Assembly (NCBI GenBank): GCA_015680685.1
Contig: MNCI01000640.1
Location: 85,524 to 149,523, forward strand
Source of the DNA: Gnetum montanum
Lineage: Eukaryota > Streptophyta > Gnetopsida > Gnetales > Gnetaceae
Direction: 5' to 3'
DNA: 64,000 nucleotides
Shown: piece after piece, positions 1 through 12,589 of the stretch
Numbering within the stretch: the stretch's first letter is position 1
Layout: every line of letters begins with the position of its first letter
The notes under the pieces: model-generated
The model's database searches: none
What the model saw: the letters and a program-made list of their open reading frames with translations, nothing else
What the model was told of the DNA's origin: nothing
Made by a program: the position numbers and the translations under genes

Positions 1-2775
1 CCTCCATGGGTCTCTTCCTCTCATCTTGTGCTCCAGGATTTGGAAATGGATGTCTCTAAAGGAGTGCCTGAAGCTTTTCTTCTTTGGTCTGGGGATCCTA
101 TGTCGTCCATGCTGATGCTCCAATGTTTGATGGAGTTAGCACTTCCCATGGGCACAATAGTTGTGGAAAGATTTTATTGGCCTTGACATACCAAGCTGTA
201 AATAGCTATCGTTCCTCTTCATGGGCTCTAGCTTTATCTTTGTATTCTTGGTAGTTTGTGAGCCATCGAGCCAAATCTATTGCAACATCCTTTTATCCTT
301 GGTAGCTAGTCTTGACCACCTCTAATTCAAAATTTATTACTTCTAATTTCTACAATGTCTTCTTATGTTCAGCAAATTCTATTTCATATTTAGTATAGGT
401 GGTTGCTACCTGCTTCTCTAATTTTGTTCTTGGACGTCCTGCTGTTAACATGGCTAAGTTGGCACACCACAGGTTTGTCAACCCCATGTACTCCATGAGA
501 TCTTGTATCTGCAGGTCCTGACTTTTCAGTTTAGCTTGGTGGATGAACGAATAAGTATCAAAGATGGCTTGCCAATCAATGTTCTGAGCACTGAGTGTGT
601 TAATATGGGCTTTGGCCATATGGATTTATTTCTCAATCACATGCTTGTATATCCCCACCTGATCTCTAAAATGTTCTTTAAGTTTTTCATGTCCGTTCAC
701 CTCGTTCTGCCACATGCTTATTTCAATCATCATCTTTTGATGGATCGCATGTACCTCCTCCATTGAGAGGGCTATGTTTTCTCTGGCCAAGGGATTCATA
801 TCTTGGTTGACCCTTATTAATTTTTCTTGCAATTGCTAAAAATTTTCCTCATGAACATTTTTCTATTTTTCTCCTATGGTCAATCAGAGATTTTCAGTGG
901 TGAGATGTTTATTTTTTTCTTGTAAGGCCTTGAATGCTTTGGCATGTATATATGTTTGAGCTTGTGCCTTGGAAGAATCCCAATCAACCTTCTCTTTTTC
1001 CTCTGCCACTCTTTTATTTTCTTCTAGCAATTTATTCATGTACTCTATCTGGAAGAACTCTAGCTAGTCTGCAAGGATGAATTGAGATGGATCCTGCTGT
1101 GCAGCTTGCAGGATGACGAGCTTTTCTTAGAGTCTTTTTAACTCCTTCTCTGCATGTTTAGCCCTGACCTCTACCATGACCAGCTTCCTTTTTGTGAAGA
1201 TGAGGTTTGGCTGTGTTGCTGTGACATATTGAGGGATGTCAAACATGGACATCATTACTTGTCCTTTCTATAACAACCGATCTAGAACATCCTCATGATC
1301 CGTAGGAGTCATTGAGGGACTGGCCAAAGTTTAAGCATCATGTGCTCCTGTAAAATCTATTAGTGGCACAACAGGGACATTAAATGATTTCTTGATGTGA
1401 TCTATGACCACTTCTACTACTCCCATTGCATCTTGATGCTACATGACCACTACTGTGGTGCCTTCACTAGTTTCTAATTGCACCTGAAAAGATGCAGCGT
1501 TTCCAAAGATCTATTGTGACTACTATGATTCCCCTTCTCCTATTTGGATAGACACCTTACCCCATGCACGATCAATTGAGACCATGGATCATATGACATC
1601 ATCAATGACTCTGAAGAGATTGGCTTCATCATAGCTTCCCCAACTGATTGTTTCAGTGATGGTCTTGAGATGGCTCATCGACTGTTGATAGCCCTATGAC
1701 GGTGGTGATGGTTAGTCTCTTTAGCTTGTAGGTTGTGTGCTAGGCCCTACTTCTTGTTGTCGACTAGGCCTTATGCTTGAAAGTTGGCTAGGCCCTCCAG
1801 TTTGAGGTGCGGTGGGCCCCACCATCTATTCTTGCTCAGGCTCTAGTGTCTCACTAGCACTTTTCCTTGGGGTTGGTGGCTTCAGTAATTCAATGAATGA
1901 AGCATTTTGGGCCTTTTTGGGAACATCATTGGTGTACCCCAAAATTCCAGCATGTCAACACAGCTTCTCGAGTAGGTAGGGAAAAGGCAATGTGAATTTC
2001 CCTGTCTTACGTTCTTCAAATCACCTTAAAATTTTTGTGAGATATAGATGGGGTAGGATGGCATTAAATTTTCCCATCAGGATGGCACTTCCTTTAGCCA
2101 CATATGTAAAAATCCTATTCAATCCTTTTGTTGGGAAAATGTGATATGTGCCAATTTTGAAATAAATCCTCTCTTCAAGTGTGAGCTCTCCATATGCTTT
2201 ATCTTCCTTGCCGTACATCATTTTTAACCATATTTTGCACATATCCACATCAGAGCGAGTGGACAGGTGAGTAACCTTGGACCCTATATTTAGAAGATTC
2301 AACACTTTTGAAATGGCCTTTGTAGAGAAATCAATAGAAACCCTACCAATATCAATAGTGGTGCCTTCTTCCTTGTTATCCAGAATTGGTATGTTTCCCT
2401 TAGGTACCAATCACCACTCTCAGAGAGAATAGGTCACAATGGAGACTCTTTAAGTTAGTCTCTGACTACCTCAGGAGAAAATTCAGTGAAAGGTCTAAAA
2501 TTGAGTTCCACAATCACAGCTGCTAACGTGGACCTTTCACAAATTTCCTGAACACATTCCAAAGACAATGTGAGATGTTGTCCCTGTTCAGGTGCCCTGC
2601 TGTCTCCACCTTTGACATGCTCTGATTGTGTAGTGACAGGAGGTTCTTGATGAATGCTAAATGATTGTGCCTCCTGCTTTGCATGTTCTTCAGGAGGTTC
2701 TTGGCCTCTGCCTCTCCTTGGTCATTTGGATGTACCCTGAGAGGGTCCTCCATGCTATCCTCTTTTAGGGGCCAT
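1..2775 (-). pseudogene. ORF B of E1, broken (putative plant-transposon-protein-like, with coiled coil)
   Basis: Homologous throughout to 60,660-63,317 and more weakly to 33,670-36,420 on the plus strand. The start is an ATG at 2,775 followed by APKRG and then a stop, so the frame is broken at once; the same MAPK-type start is seen in E9. The best-preserved part (2,410-2,021) contains LEERIYFKIGTYHIFP and a following helix-rich stretch that resembles the globular domain of plant retroelement proteins of the PF20167/ATHILA ORF-1 kind; that family link is inferred from pattern, not a search. The C-terminal third (about 1,100-350) has long runs of charged residues and leucines typical of coiled coil. 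The function is unknown. Many in-frame stops and shifts make it non-functional. Confidence 0.7.
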
Positions 2776-3240
2776 CTGCAATCACATAGGACTAATTATT
2801 AGTAAGGCTTATTTACAAAATTAGATTAATACCTTACTCTTTACCCTTAATATATTCATTTCTTACTTAGTGTGATTCAAAGTTAGATATTTTCTCGAAA
2901 ATCCCCCTAAAGGTGTTGAAATTGGGCCCAACTTAGTTAGGTAACTCCAAAGAAATAATTTTCATGGCTTGGATGAAGAAATAAAATTAATTTGGCAAAA
3001 TTTTTTAGCATTTTTGAGGTCACTTACCCTTGATAATATCCTTCGGGAAATGATGAATTTCAAAAAAATTACGTGCGACTTGAAGCATAGCCTTCCCTCA
3101 TGGCTAAGTTAAACACTTCAGGTTTAAGCCAGTTTGATCAGAACGAGAATTAGAGCGTTAATGAGCAAGTTTTGGATGTTTTAATGATAGGTGCACAAGT
3201 TAGAAAATTTGTGGAAGAAAATTTCAACAGCTCCCCTTGC

Positions 3241-3345
3241 ATGAATAGTGAAAAATTATGTTGACATGCATGGGGGGTCCATATATATAGTTTTTATGAA
3301 TGTGATATCACGTACTCGATAGCGCAGATCCATATTGCATTAAAC
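3241..3345 (-). promoter_or_regulatory. Internal promoter-like region upstream of ORF B in E1
   Basis: A TATA-like run (atatatatag, 3,281-3,290) lies downstream, on the minus strand, of a GATATC-type motif at 3,304-3,321. That motif matches 16 of 18 bases of 8,011-8,028 in the E1 LTR. The layout (motif, TATA, leader, ORF B) matches the region at 63,785-63,880. Promoter activity is inferred from layout only. Confidence 0.5.
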
Positions 3346-3429
3346 CTAATATCGTGTCCTTTTGAAAATAGGGTACTTGGAAAAATTGATGAATTTTCTA
3401 ATTTCCAAGGTAAGAAATGAAGGATTTAT

Positions 3430-4950
3430 GGTTGAATTGAAAGATCTAGGATAACGTCGAAGAGACCTAAAGGCACTGAAAGTGTAATGAAGTGGAATTT
3501 GAAAATGAAATTCATGAATAGGATGAGGAAAAAGGACATGTTATGGTGCATAGGAACGTTGGAATTTAAAATAATGATAAAGGGAAAGATTATTGTAGCA
3601 ATGCAATACTTGGAGGATGTAAGATGATGTGGTGATGTGCAAAGAGTGCAAATTAAAAAATTTGCGCAAGTGGGTCCTCCCCAAGGTAAGTTCCTACCTA
3701 TCATGCCCTTATGTAACCACACTTGAAAATGTCTGTAGGCACTAAAAGGGTTAAATATAATCCATACCAGTTCCACAAAACACACACATGAAGATACGAC
3801 TATAATGAGGTATGAGTTCAATGTCACACAAGACACAAGTTAGGAATACTTAGACAGTGAGGTGAAACAAATCGTAGAAGGGATTGCAGAGGTTGGGACA
3901 TGAGGTAACTGACCCTGGGCACAATGAATCCTGAGTGTAGGGCATGATTAATGTGTCATTAGCCTGTTGCTCCAAGATCAAGACCAAGTCCATGCCTCTA
4001 ATGAGTGACATCACATTGTTTCATCTAATGGTTGATAGCAAGGCATATGATCACTTGACATTTTTTCCAAGGAAGGAGTGATTTGGAATTTCTTTGTAGC
4101 ACTTTCTTCTCTCGTTTCTTCTTTGATGTATTCTTTCCTTTTCTTCTTTTCTTCTTCTAGCTGCTTTGACACTTTGTCCTTTTCAATAGTAAACTGGAGA
4201 AGCCACCAACCTTTAGGCATGGGTGCATGTCTTTCCAGTAGGACCCCCGAAACAATATTGAGTTTCTTTATTGAGTGCCTTTATTACTCTTACTCCCATT
4301 TTCGTTAGATCTACAAGGATCTTAGTACAACTAGGCTACATGATAGCACCTACAGTTGTCACCAAAAAGAATCCACAAGTCCCCTTGATGTCACACCCTA
4401 GCCATTCCCTCGTAGTCCATCATTTTTCACTCTAGGCATAATGAGCATAAAATTACTTTAAGCTTTAATGATGACAAGAATATCATCATTCCTAGAGTAG
4501 AACCTCTTATTAATAGAATGGGTGGGTGGATGTTGTGGGCTCACTTTTCAAATAATTAATCAGCTGAGACTTGATAGCGTAGAGAAACACCTCAACTAAC
4601 AAGTCACATGAGTATTTTATTCATCGATGAGATTACCCTCAAAAAAATAGAGTGACAAATTGAAAAGCAAGAAATTGAAAAAAAAAATACTTGAAAAAAA
4701 TTTGTAAAATGAAAGAAAAGGAAAAACATTTATCAATTTTTCCTATTAGAATGGGGGGTATCCCCCATGACTAAACCTCTGATCATGGTGAGAATTAATA
4801 AATGGAAGGTTTGGATCCATGCATGTTAGAAATATTGGAACTTGGTCATATCCAAACCACTAAGTGTCTTCTAATGTGGTAGTTGGAATGTACCCAAATT
4901 GGGGTTCACACAGTTGATTAAGGTAGGCATAGTGGGGCAAATTATAAGAT
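3430..4950 (-). other. Conserved non-coding block of family A between gag and ORF B
   Basis: No coding frame is supported. It holds landmarks found in the same order in E2, E3, E5 and E6: a GTGGGTCCTCCCC block (3,672) and, near the gag end, a 7-bp stem with a 4-nt loop at 4,751-4,768 (ATGGGGG / CCCCCAT). A shared order and sequence in degenerate copies shows that this is part of the element and not flanking DNA. Confidence 0.65.
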
Positions 4951-4961
4951 GTGGTTAAGTG

Positions 4962-7080
4962 TTAAGGACTTGACCCACTATGGCACCCATGACCGTAAGT
5001 TGGTATGCAAGGATCAATATGTCTCCCTATGTGGTTATATTCATTGGGCCACATGGTTGTTGGAGTGTTGATTGGTGGCCCAGATAAATTAATAGGAGGT
5101 GTTGAGTTTGAGGGGGTAGATGCATCACAAAGTTGAACTTGTGCTGACTTGGAGGATGTAGTGGTTTTAGAACTGTGTTGTCTCTTTCTATGGTGATGTC
5201 TAAAGAAGGGATGCATTCGACATTGTGGAGAACCTCCATTGTTGTTGATATTAGTAGCACAAGTAATGTTCGTGGGTTGGTGCTATGGTGCCAAAGCTTC
5301 TGGCACAAGTGGTGACGATGTAGAAGGAGGTGAATGATGAGAATATGAAGAGTGAGGAAAAGTCCAATGAACATGAGGTGGTGAACTTGTTGGAGAGGAC
5401 ATGGGTTGATAGTACTCAAGAGAATGATAATGATGTGATGAAATAGAGGATGTTGACATAGTTGGAAAAATAGGATGCTAAACATAATAAGCACTTGTGT
5501 TTGGATGGTATGAAGGGTGTGACCAGTTTGATGGTGGCCTCCCCCACGACTAGGGTTTTTACCACTATGGTTGAAATCGATATTTCTGTAAGAAATATGG
5601 ATGTAACATTTCTTTCCAATGCTCATGTAAATGTGACAAGATTAGGCATTAGCCTTTGGGGTGATCGTACAAGAAAATGTCGCATTGATACAAGTGGTTT
5701 GCAATTGAGCCCTTATTCCTATTTTCTTCAACCCTTTTTTTTTGATTGTCGAGTGGTGTTCAATCTTGTTTCTTGGTTTGGCATGGTTTCACCTCAAATA
5801 ATGTTGGAATATTCTCCACATTTTTCCTATACCCATTTCATTATCTTATTCATCTTTGCCTCAATTTCATTTAGTGATTGTAGTATTGGCAAAGATGACG
5901 ATTCCACCTCCTTGGGGTGAGTTGATTTCTCCTCTTCATGATCATGGACCTTTGCTATTTTGAGATTGTGGTCCTATTAAGAACTTTCAAAATTCTCCCA
6001 TTTAGCTATTTCTCCTTCTTCCTTTGCTACCTACTTAATAAGTTCTTGGAATTGGTGGGTTCGTAACTCATATAGTTGACTTGGGGCATACATCCCTAGG
6101 GTCTCCCTAGTTTCATTATGAGGCCCATCCATGATGTGATACATTAGCCTTTCCTCAGAGAACTCATGGCCTGGGAATTTGTTTAATAATGAAAAATATC
6201 TTTCTAAGGCCATGTTCAAGCGTTCATGTTACCCTTGTTTCCACTCTTGGATTTGTCTCCTCAAGGCTAACACTCTTGCATAGGTTTGATATCTTTTGTT
6301 AAAGAGTTCTACCATTGTTGGCCAACGTCAAATTGATTTTGGTTTTAAAGACCTATACCATACTTTTTCTTGGAGAACAAGTGTCATAGGAAAGAGATTA
6401 AGTATTTTCCATCCATTATCAATGTTGTTCCATGCATAGGCATCATAGAAGGCTTGTAAATGATGTTGCGGATCTAAATCATAGCCTTCTAAAAACTTGG
6501 GAAAGTTGTTTAAATTAAGCCTGGGTAGACGGCTTTCCTTGTGATGCCTACGGGATATTCAAATAGCCTCCTGTATATGCATTAGGCTCTTAGTGGCTAG
6601 TAGGGATTCATTGTCACTAGGTAGGTTATGAATTTACGAGTTGGGATGATGTTGTCTTTGTTCATGTTGGCGTTTCTGACTTTGCCCGTGGGCTCAATTT
6701 TTATTTCTACGCTGACCCCTTGAAAGACAGTCATCCATGTCATGACCTAACATTAAAGGAGCAGAGGAAGAGAAAGAACTGGAAGACTCTTCATGACTTT
6801 TGTAAGTCCCCTAATCATCCCTGGATAAATTCTTGTTAACTATTGAGAAGGTCCTAGGCCTTATGGGCCCCCTCATTCTATGGGATGTCCCATCCTTACT
6901 AGAGGTGCTAGAGTTGGATGAAAAGAGTCCTTGAGTACAGTTGGGATGCTCATGATCATAGGAGACCCCTCCATAAGATTGAGTACTCCTAAATTTGTCT
7001 TCATCATCATATATTTCATTGGTTCTCCAATGAATTGCCTCACTAGTTGTTGCGTTCTCATAGTTTTGTGAGAGAGACAT
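4962..7080 (-). pseudogene. gag of E1, broken
   Basis: Gag forms the particle around the element RNA. The start ATG at 7,080 opens MSLSQNYENATTSEAIHWRT, a start shared with E5. An Arg/Ser-rich N-terminal part is followed by the retrotransposon gag core (about 6,540-6,030, with LERYFSLLNKFPGHEFSEE and LGMYAPSQLYEL). A degenerate zinc-knuckle-like motif reads CDIFLYDHPKG, stop, C near 5,660, where the second cysteine is Phe. A His/Pro-rich tail ends near 4,962. Several frameshifts and stops break it. Downstream sequence aligns to the protease-RT linker of E2 rather than to protease, marking an internal deletion. Confidence 0.8.
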
Positions 7081-7193
7081 TGTTATGAATTGTGTGTGAC
7101 TTATTGGTAATTAGTTCCTTTCTAAAAGATATATCATCAAGGCTTCATTATAGTGATCTCGGATGATGTAAAAATTCTAAATAACTAGCATCA

Positions 7194-7211
7194 TCCCTGG
7201 AAATGATGCCA
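7194..7211 (-). other. Primer binding site of E1 (tRNA-Asp type)
   Basis: On the minus strand, one base after the LTR, the sequence is TGGCATCATTTCCAGGGA. It resembles the complement of the plant tRNA-Asp 3' end used by Athila-type elements (TGGCGCCGTTGCCGGGGA); most differences are G to A or C to T changes, consistent with decay of methylated cytosines. Confidence 0.7.
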
Positions 7212-7212
7212 A

Positions 7213-8070
7213 TGATGAGTGACAAGGTACCCCTACACTCAACCATACGAATATGAGCGTTCATGCACGATCCAGTCGAACTCTGTAGATGGACTAGTTG
7301 TGGTATTTCGATAGTTACATGTTGATCACAGTTCATTGTCTTCCCACTTGGACTAGTATTTAGTTGGTCACGTATGGTTTAGTACAGAGTGAGGCAAATG
7401 ATGTGATCCTAAACTAGTGCTACTCCGAGAGACAATGGAAAATAATCTTGTTTTAAGCTAATAGGTGATGAGAAACAAAATCTAAACTAGCCTAAGTGCG
7501 ATGAGCATCTATCCCTAATCATCTGTATGCATCTTGAACCTCATGTACTACTTCTAGGATTACTAAGCACATATTACTTGAGCACTCCTAGATACGCTAC
7601 TGGGTTACCAAGTAGTTACACTTAAATGTTCATGATTAAGTCGTACTCATTTTGCATTTAATAACAAGAATATTAATGATGATAAAGAAATATTAACAAA
7701 GAAAACAATAAATAAAAATTAACAATTAAAATAATTAAAAGCTGAGTGAATGCTACAATGATGGAGTAATCTCGATCTTTATTGTCGATCATGTACGTGT
7801 CCAAGTACATCACACTTGAATAAAGGTTTTGTACAATTACAATCATCACACTATAGGCATGCACTGGGGAAAGAACTAAAATGAATTGAAAACTAACAAA
7901 AAAGACTCTATACTTACACTTACCAACTCCTCCCCTTCTGTGTGCCCGAATGTTGTATTTATAGGCCTACATAGGAATCACCATGTATTCGATATCGCTA
8001 TCCAAGCTATGATATCATGTACCCGATATCAAGGATCTGATATCGGGGCCTGGCAAACCATGATTCATCA
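7213..8070 (-). repeat. 5' LTR of E1 (858 bp)
   Basis: Bounded by TGATGAGT and TGATTCATCA on the plus strand. A minus-strand TATA box (GCCTATAAATAC) lies at 7,955-7,966, so U3 is only about 100 bases. That U3 carries four GATATC palindromes at 7,991, 8,011, 8,025 and 8,039. Base 8,071 begins the flank (agtag would be the target duplication; its partner is off the window). Confidence 0.9.
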
Positions 8071-8119
8071 AGTAGGTATTGAAATAATGTGTGGAGACAA
8101 ACCTATGGCTCAACTAGGA

Positions 8120-8698
8120 AAAGAACTATTTGATGGTCTAAGATGGCATTGTCTTTGGGCATATAATTTTAGGGAAAGGAATTGAGATGGATCCTAAAAA
8201 GATATGGGTTATCAAAGGAATCACTAGATAATCTCAAATCATTAAAGAGGTAAGATCATTTCTTGGTTATACTAGTTATTATAAGCATTTTATTGAAAAC
8301 TTTTCCAAAATTACCAAGCCAATGGTTGAGCTTACCAAGAAGAATGTAACATTTGAGTGGATCAAGGCATGTGAACAAGTGTTCTAAAACTTGAAACAGA
8401 AGCTCAATTGCGCTCCTAATTGGTCCAAACCTTTTCACATCATGACACATGCATTCAACTATGCATTAGGAGTGGTACTTACACAAATGGATGATCAAAC
8501 ACATCTATACTATATTCATTGTGCAAGAAAGAGCATTGTGGGTGCACAACTTAATTACATCACTATAGAAAAGGAACTCATGGTAGTGGTGTATGCTCTA
8601 AAGAAATTTAGTCACTATGTGATTGGATATCTAATTTTTGTACACATTGATCACAATGTAATTCACTTCCTAATGAATAAGCTAGTAGTGAGCCTATA
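8120..8698 (+). pseudogene. Gypsy pol fragment: end of RT and RNase H
   Basis: Across two frames the plus strand reads GIVFGHIILGKGIEMDPKKI, then VRSFLGYTSYYKHFIENFSK, then the RNase H segment KPFHIMTHAFNYALGVVLTQ and TIEKELMVVVYALKKFSHYV, ending at 8,698. These are the thumb/connection and start of RNase H of Ty3/gypsy pol. The RNase H part is close to that of E2 at 15,640-15,990, so it is probably the same lineage. In-frame stops lie near 8,230 and 8,385. It is cut at the right (unrelated AT-rich DNA follows) and abuts the E1 LTR at the left; E1 may have landed in it. Confidence 0.8.
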
Positions 8699-11329
8699 AC
8701 ACCATTATTAATTAACTATAAGATTTTATAAATAACTAATAGGGATGCTATGAACCCCCAAGGATCTATATTTAATCTTGATTAATTAATTTTAAAAGAT
8801 ACCATAAAATAGATAAAATTTTTTAATTAGAAATTTAAATATAGTATAACAATACAACATAACAAAATTTAATATTACTAGCCTACATAATTAAAAAAAA
8901 TTATTTTTTAAAAAAGAATTTTGCACAACCACAAAATGAATATGTTAAAAAATTTCACTAATTACATCATAAAATAGTATGTAAAATAACAATTCCAATG
9001 ACACTTGTTTCACCTCAATTAGACATCTAGAAATAAAGATATTAAAGTTTAAAATTTATCAACTAATTAATAAAATAAAAATAACAATTAAATAAATTAT
9101 TAATATATAATAAATAATATTAAATATTCTAAAACATATAGGGTGCACGAAAATGAAAAATGTTCCTAGTAATGTCATAGTCCAAATGGCATAGATGACA
9201 ATTTCATATTTGTCATACTTTATTATTTATTCATAATAATAGTTACATGGCTTAAGTATCCAAAAAGTGTAAAAGGTTTTTATTTTACAAAAATACAAAA
9301 TATATAAATTTTTTTTCAAGTATAGAATTGATCCACCTTTCATTCCATGTTGCAAGATTTTCAAAAATTTTCAAAGTTTGAAAATGCCACAAATTTTTCA
9401 AAAATCCAAAAGAATCTATATTTTAATTATTCAATGTTCAAAGATATTACAAATTTATCCAAAAAGATTCCAAAGAATGTATTTTAATGAGACATCTCTG
9501 AATGCTAGGTCTTGGTTACCCTCACTGCCAAAGGGAGTCACCCACAACTCTTGAAATAACCTCACTACTATCATTAGATTATCCTTGTGACCCTAAACTA
9601 GTCCCTCATTGTTAGGTCTTGGCAATAATCTCACTACTAACATCCTCAATGATTGAGTCACATGTATCATCAAAAGGATAGGTCTTGATTATGCCTCACC
9701 ACACACTATTAGATTTAACTACTCAATGGCATGGTCTTGGCTTAATCCATAGCCTCACATGAACTTACAAATCAAAATACAGGGTAGGAAATCCATCTAA
9801 CCCTTGTTCCTATGGGATGGATCACCCTAAGGACTCCACTACAACATGCAAACAGGGGCATCGAAGAGATTCGTAGCTTCCACTACCAATTAAGCAAAAT
9901 CATTTCTATAAATATTATTATTTTATTCTAAAAATCCAAAATATTTTCCAAAATGGCCAAAAATCCATAAAAGCCCAAATTCCACAAAATTTTCATAAAG
10001 TCATGTTTATATCATGGGCTATTCTAAAATAATCATTAAAGATGTGAGAAAAAATTAAGAAAAGTTTCCACATAATTAAAAATTTCACCCAAAAGACATA
10101 ACATGGTTTGAACACAATTAAAATACCAATTTTTTATGCTATCTAGTCCAAAACAATCAAACTTTGGCAGAATCTCAATAGAATAATTAAAATCATAAAA
10201 GAATAATGAAAAAATAGAAGGTAGAAAGAAATCATGCAAAATCCATTGTAATATAAGGCAGCTAGATAAAAAGGAGAGTAAAATAATCTTTCTTAACTAC
10301 CAAATCATCTACAATCAGCCTTTTACTTCACTTTGAACTATTGCGTCAAAAACCTTTAACGGTCTAAAACAAGATGTATCGAAGGTCATAATCTATCTAT
10401 AAGTGGAAGAATCACATGTAGCATGATACCTATGCTTGGTATGTATTTAGAAATGAAAGAAATAGACTTCAAATGGAAGAAACTAGGCTAAAAATTATTT
10501 AGAAATGAAGAAACTATGTAAAAAATGGGTTTTGTTTAAAAAATAGAAAATTTTCAATGCACAGGGATGAGGAAGCCGGTGAGGAATGGTAAATATGTTA
10601 ATATATAATATATATAAAGCTTGCATATATATTCTTTTCTTAAGAAAAACCACCTTGCATGTGAATGTATGTTTCCTACCGCCTTTGAATTTTAAGCTTA
10701 ATTTTCTTTTTCTATTTATATTTTCATAAGTTCATTTCCTTATTTTCTCTTTCTACTAATACCCTCAATGTTCAACACTCATAACAAGCATACCGATACT
10801 CCAAATCCAATTCTGTTTGAACTTACAAAATCCTCGTTGAGTGTTATACCTAATTGTATGCTGAAATTTTATCTAAGATACACTTATTATGGTCACCCAG
10901 TTCTATGCCAAAAATTTTATGATATTTTTAGCAAACTAGAAAATGTAATATCTCTAAAACCATGACTCTGATTCTAGTGAACCAAGGATCAAAACTAACA
11001 TTTCTAAATGTTCCAGAAATATTGGTAAGATTAGATTTTAGGTGAAACATCATACTAAGGTAATCCCTTAACAAATTTGATTTATGCGATATTTAATTAT
11101 AATTAAAAATAAATTTCTATTTCTAATTTAATGACAAAAAGTATCAAGGGAAATTATCTAGGTAGATTTAGGGTCCAAAATTGCTCCATGAACAAAGTGT
11201 TATAGAATCATATGTGCATAATACAAATAAAATATGCATAACTAGATGTGCACAATAAAGCAGAAATTTGCATAATAAAGATTGAATATACATAGCTGAA
11301 TGTGCATAAAGAATAAAATATGCATAGCC
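8699..11329. other. AT-rich stretch without genes; weak tandem repetition at 9,500-9,760
   Basis: No supported coding region or element ends. Between about 9,505 and 9,760 a degenerate phrase (TAGGTCTTGG...CCTCACTAC) recurs four times at irregular spacing. From 11,190 to 11,330 the words TGTGCATAA/ATATGCATA recur as a short degenerate array. The rest is AT-rich and shows nothing I can name. Confidence 0.5.
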
Positions 11330-11470
11330 AAATAATTTATTAATGAGTTATGAAGTGTTTTCCTCTTATGGAGGGCCAAACTACAAATGATGAAAAAAAA
11401 TGGTAAGTGTGATAGAATTGATAAAAGAAACTTAGATCTTGAGCAAAATATAGATTTGATTAAGTTTTGG
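11330..11470 (-). repeat. Fragment of the family C repeat
   Basis: Closely similar to 20,465-20,600 (shared TATGGAGGGCCAAACTAC and GTGATAGAATTGAT) and, inverted, to 31,265-31,375. It ends about 80 bases before the E2 3' LTR. Confidence 0.7.
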
Positions 11471-11551
11471 CATATGTGATATTGGTTGGAAAGGGTTTAA
11501 CATTATATTGGAATTTGGAAGATGGATTTATGGATTGATAACATTAGTGTT

Positions 11552-12589
11552 TGATGAGCGGCAAGGTACCCCTACGCTCAACCATACGAATAGGAGCGTT
11601 TCACGCATGATCTGGTCGAATTCCAAGGACTAAGTGCTTATGCGCCCTTGTGGAACAATGATGGATTGGTTGATCGTTGTCTTCTCAAGCTAGAGTATTC
11701 GTATGGTTGAGCATATGGGTTGGTTGATCATTGTCTTCCCAAGCTTACCTATATGTCATGATTGTATGGTTAAGTAAGCTTGAGGCATATGATTGTTATA
11801 GCTTTTATGTTTTTATGGCTTGCACTAGTAGGGAAGGAGAGAGATAACTAAGTGACTAATTTAACTAAGCTACTCATTAACTAAGTTCTAACTAATCCTA
11901 ATACCAGCATCTATTCCCACTTGTCGTACACATCTTGAACCAATGCAACACTGCTGGGATTACCAAACGTTAATCATTACTGGGTCACCAAGCATTACAC
12001 GCATGCTCGAAGTGGTTGTGCTTGTGTAATTTAATGATTTGCTTAATTGATCAAAATGAATTGTTGTGATAATAACAGAAATGTAAAGTGCATAAAATAA
12101 AATAAAATAAAATAAATGCATAAGAAAATAAAATAAAAGAAATGCATAAGAAAACAAATCTCAAGTGCTACAAGTATGAATCAAAGAGCTCATCTTTATT
12201 GCTGTACATAAGGTGTGCTCAGGTACATAATGCTCAAATAAAGATCCATCCACACTTAGAACTTCTGCTATGAGCACTTGGAAAATACTCTAACTTTCAA
12301 ATAGACTACAAAAGTTTCACTACTTGACTGCTAAAAGACTTCTTTCCAATAGTGTGCCTGGGCACTGTATTTATAGGCTTGGGAGAAACTACTCTAATAA
12401 TTAGAGTAACCGCTTTAATACTTAGAATAACTGCTAAAGTAACCGCTAGAGTAACCACTCTAATAATTATAATAAGTACTAGAGTAACCGCTAGAGTAAC
12501 CACTCTAATAATTAGAGTAACTGCTAGAGTAACTGCTCTAATAATTAGAATAACTACTAGAGTAACTGCTAGAGTAATCACTCTCATCA
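11552..12589 (-). repeat. 3' LTR of E2 (1,038 bp)
   Basis: Starts TGATGAGCGG and ends CTCTCATCA. The minus-strand TATA box is at 12,367-12,378. The long U3 (about 210 bases) is built of GAGTAACCGCTAGAGTAAC-like tandems and CTCTAATAATTAGAG, an inverted repeat about a single central base (12,392-12,406, 12,503-12,517, and with one change 12,536-12,550). The polypurine tract lies immediately right (AGTTATGGGCGTA on the minus strand). No matching target duplication was found, because the 5' end of E2 is lost. Confidence 0.85.

Larger units (their letters stand above)
1..8070 (-). mobile_element. E1: family A gypsy-type LTR element, gag plus ORF B, 3' end off window
   Basis: Read on the minus strand the order is 5' LTR (7,213-8,070), primer site, gag (7,080-4,962), a non-coding block, a TATA-bearing region near 3.3 kb, and ORF B running off the window start. 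The 3' LTR is expected just left of base 1, because ORF B copy E9 ends about 30 bases further on than E1 is visible. No protease, RT or integrase is present, so this is a non-autonomous form. Boundaries come from LTR alignment with seven other copies in the window. Confidence 0.85.

Noticed and set aside
5027-5626. 199-codon minus-strand open frame rich in His, Leu and Ile
   Set aside because: It overlaps the gag tail of E1 in a shifted frame; homologous copies keep the other frame. Shadow of gag.
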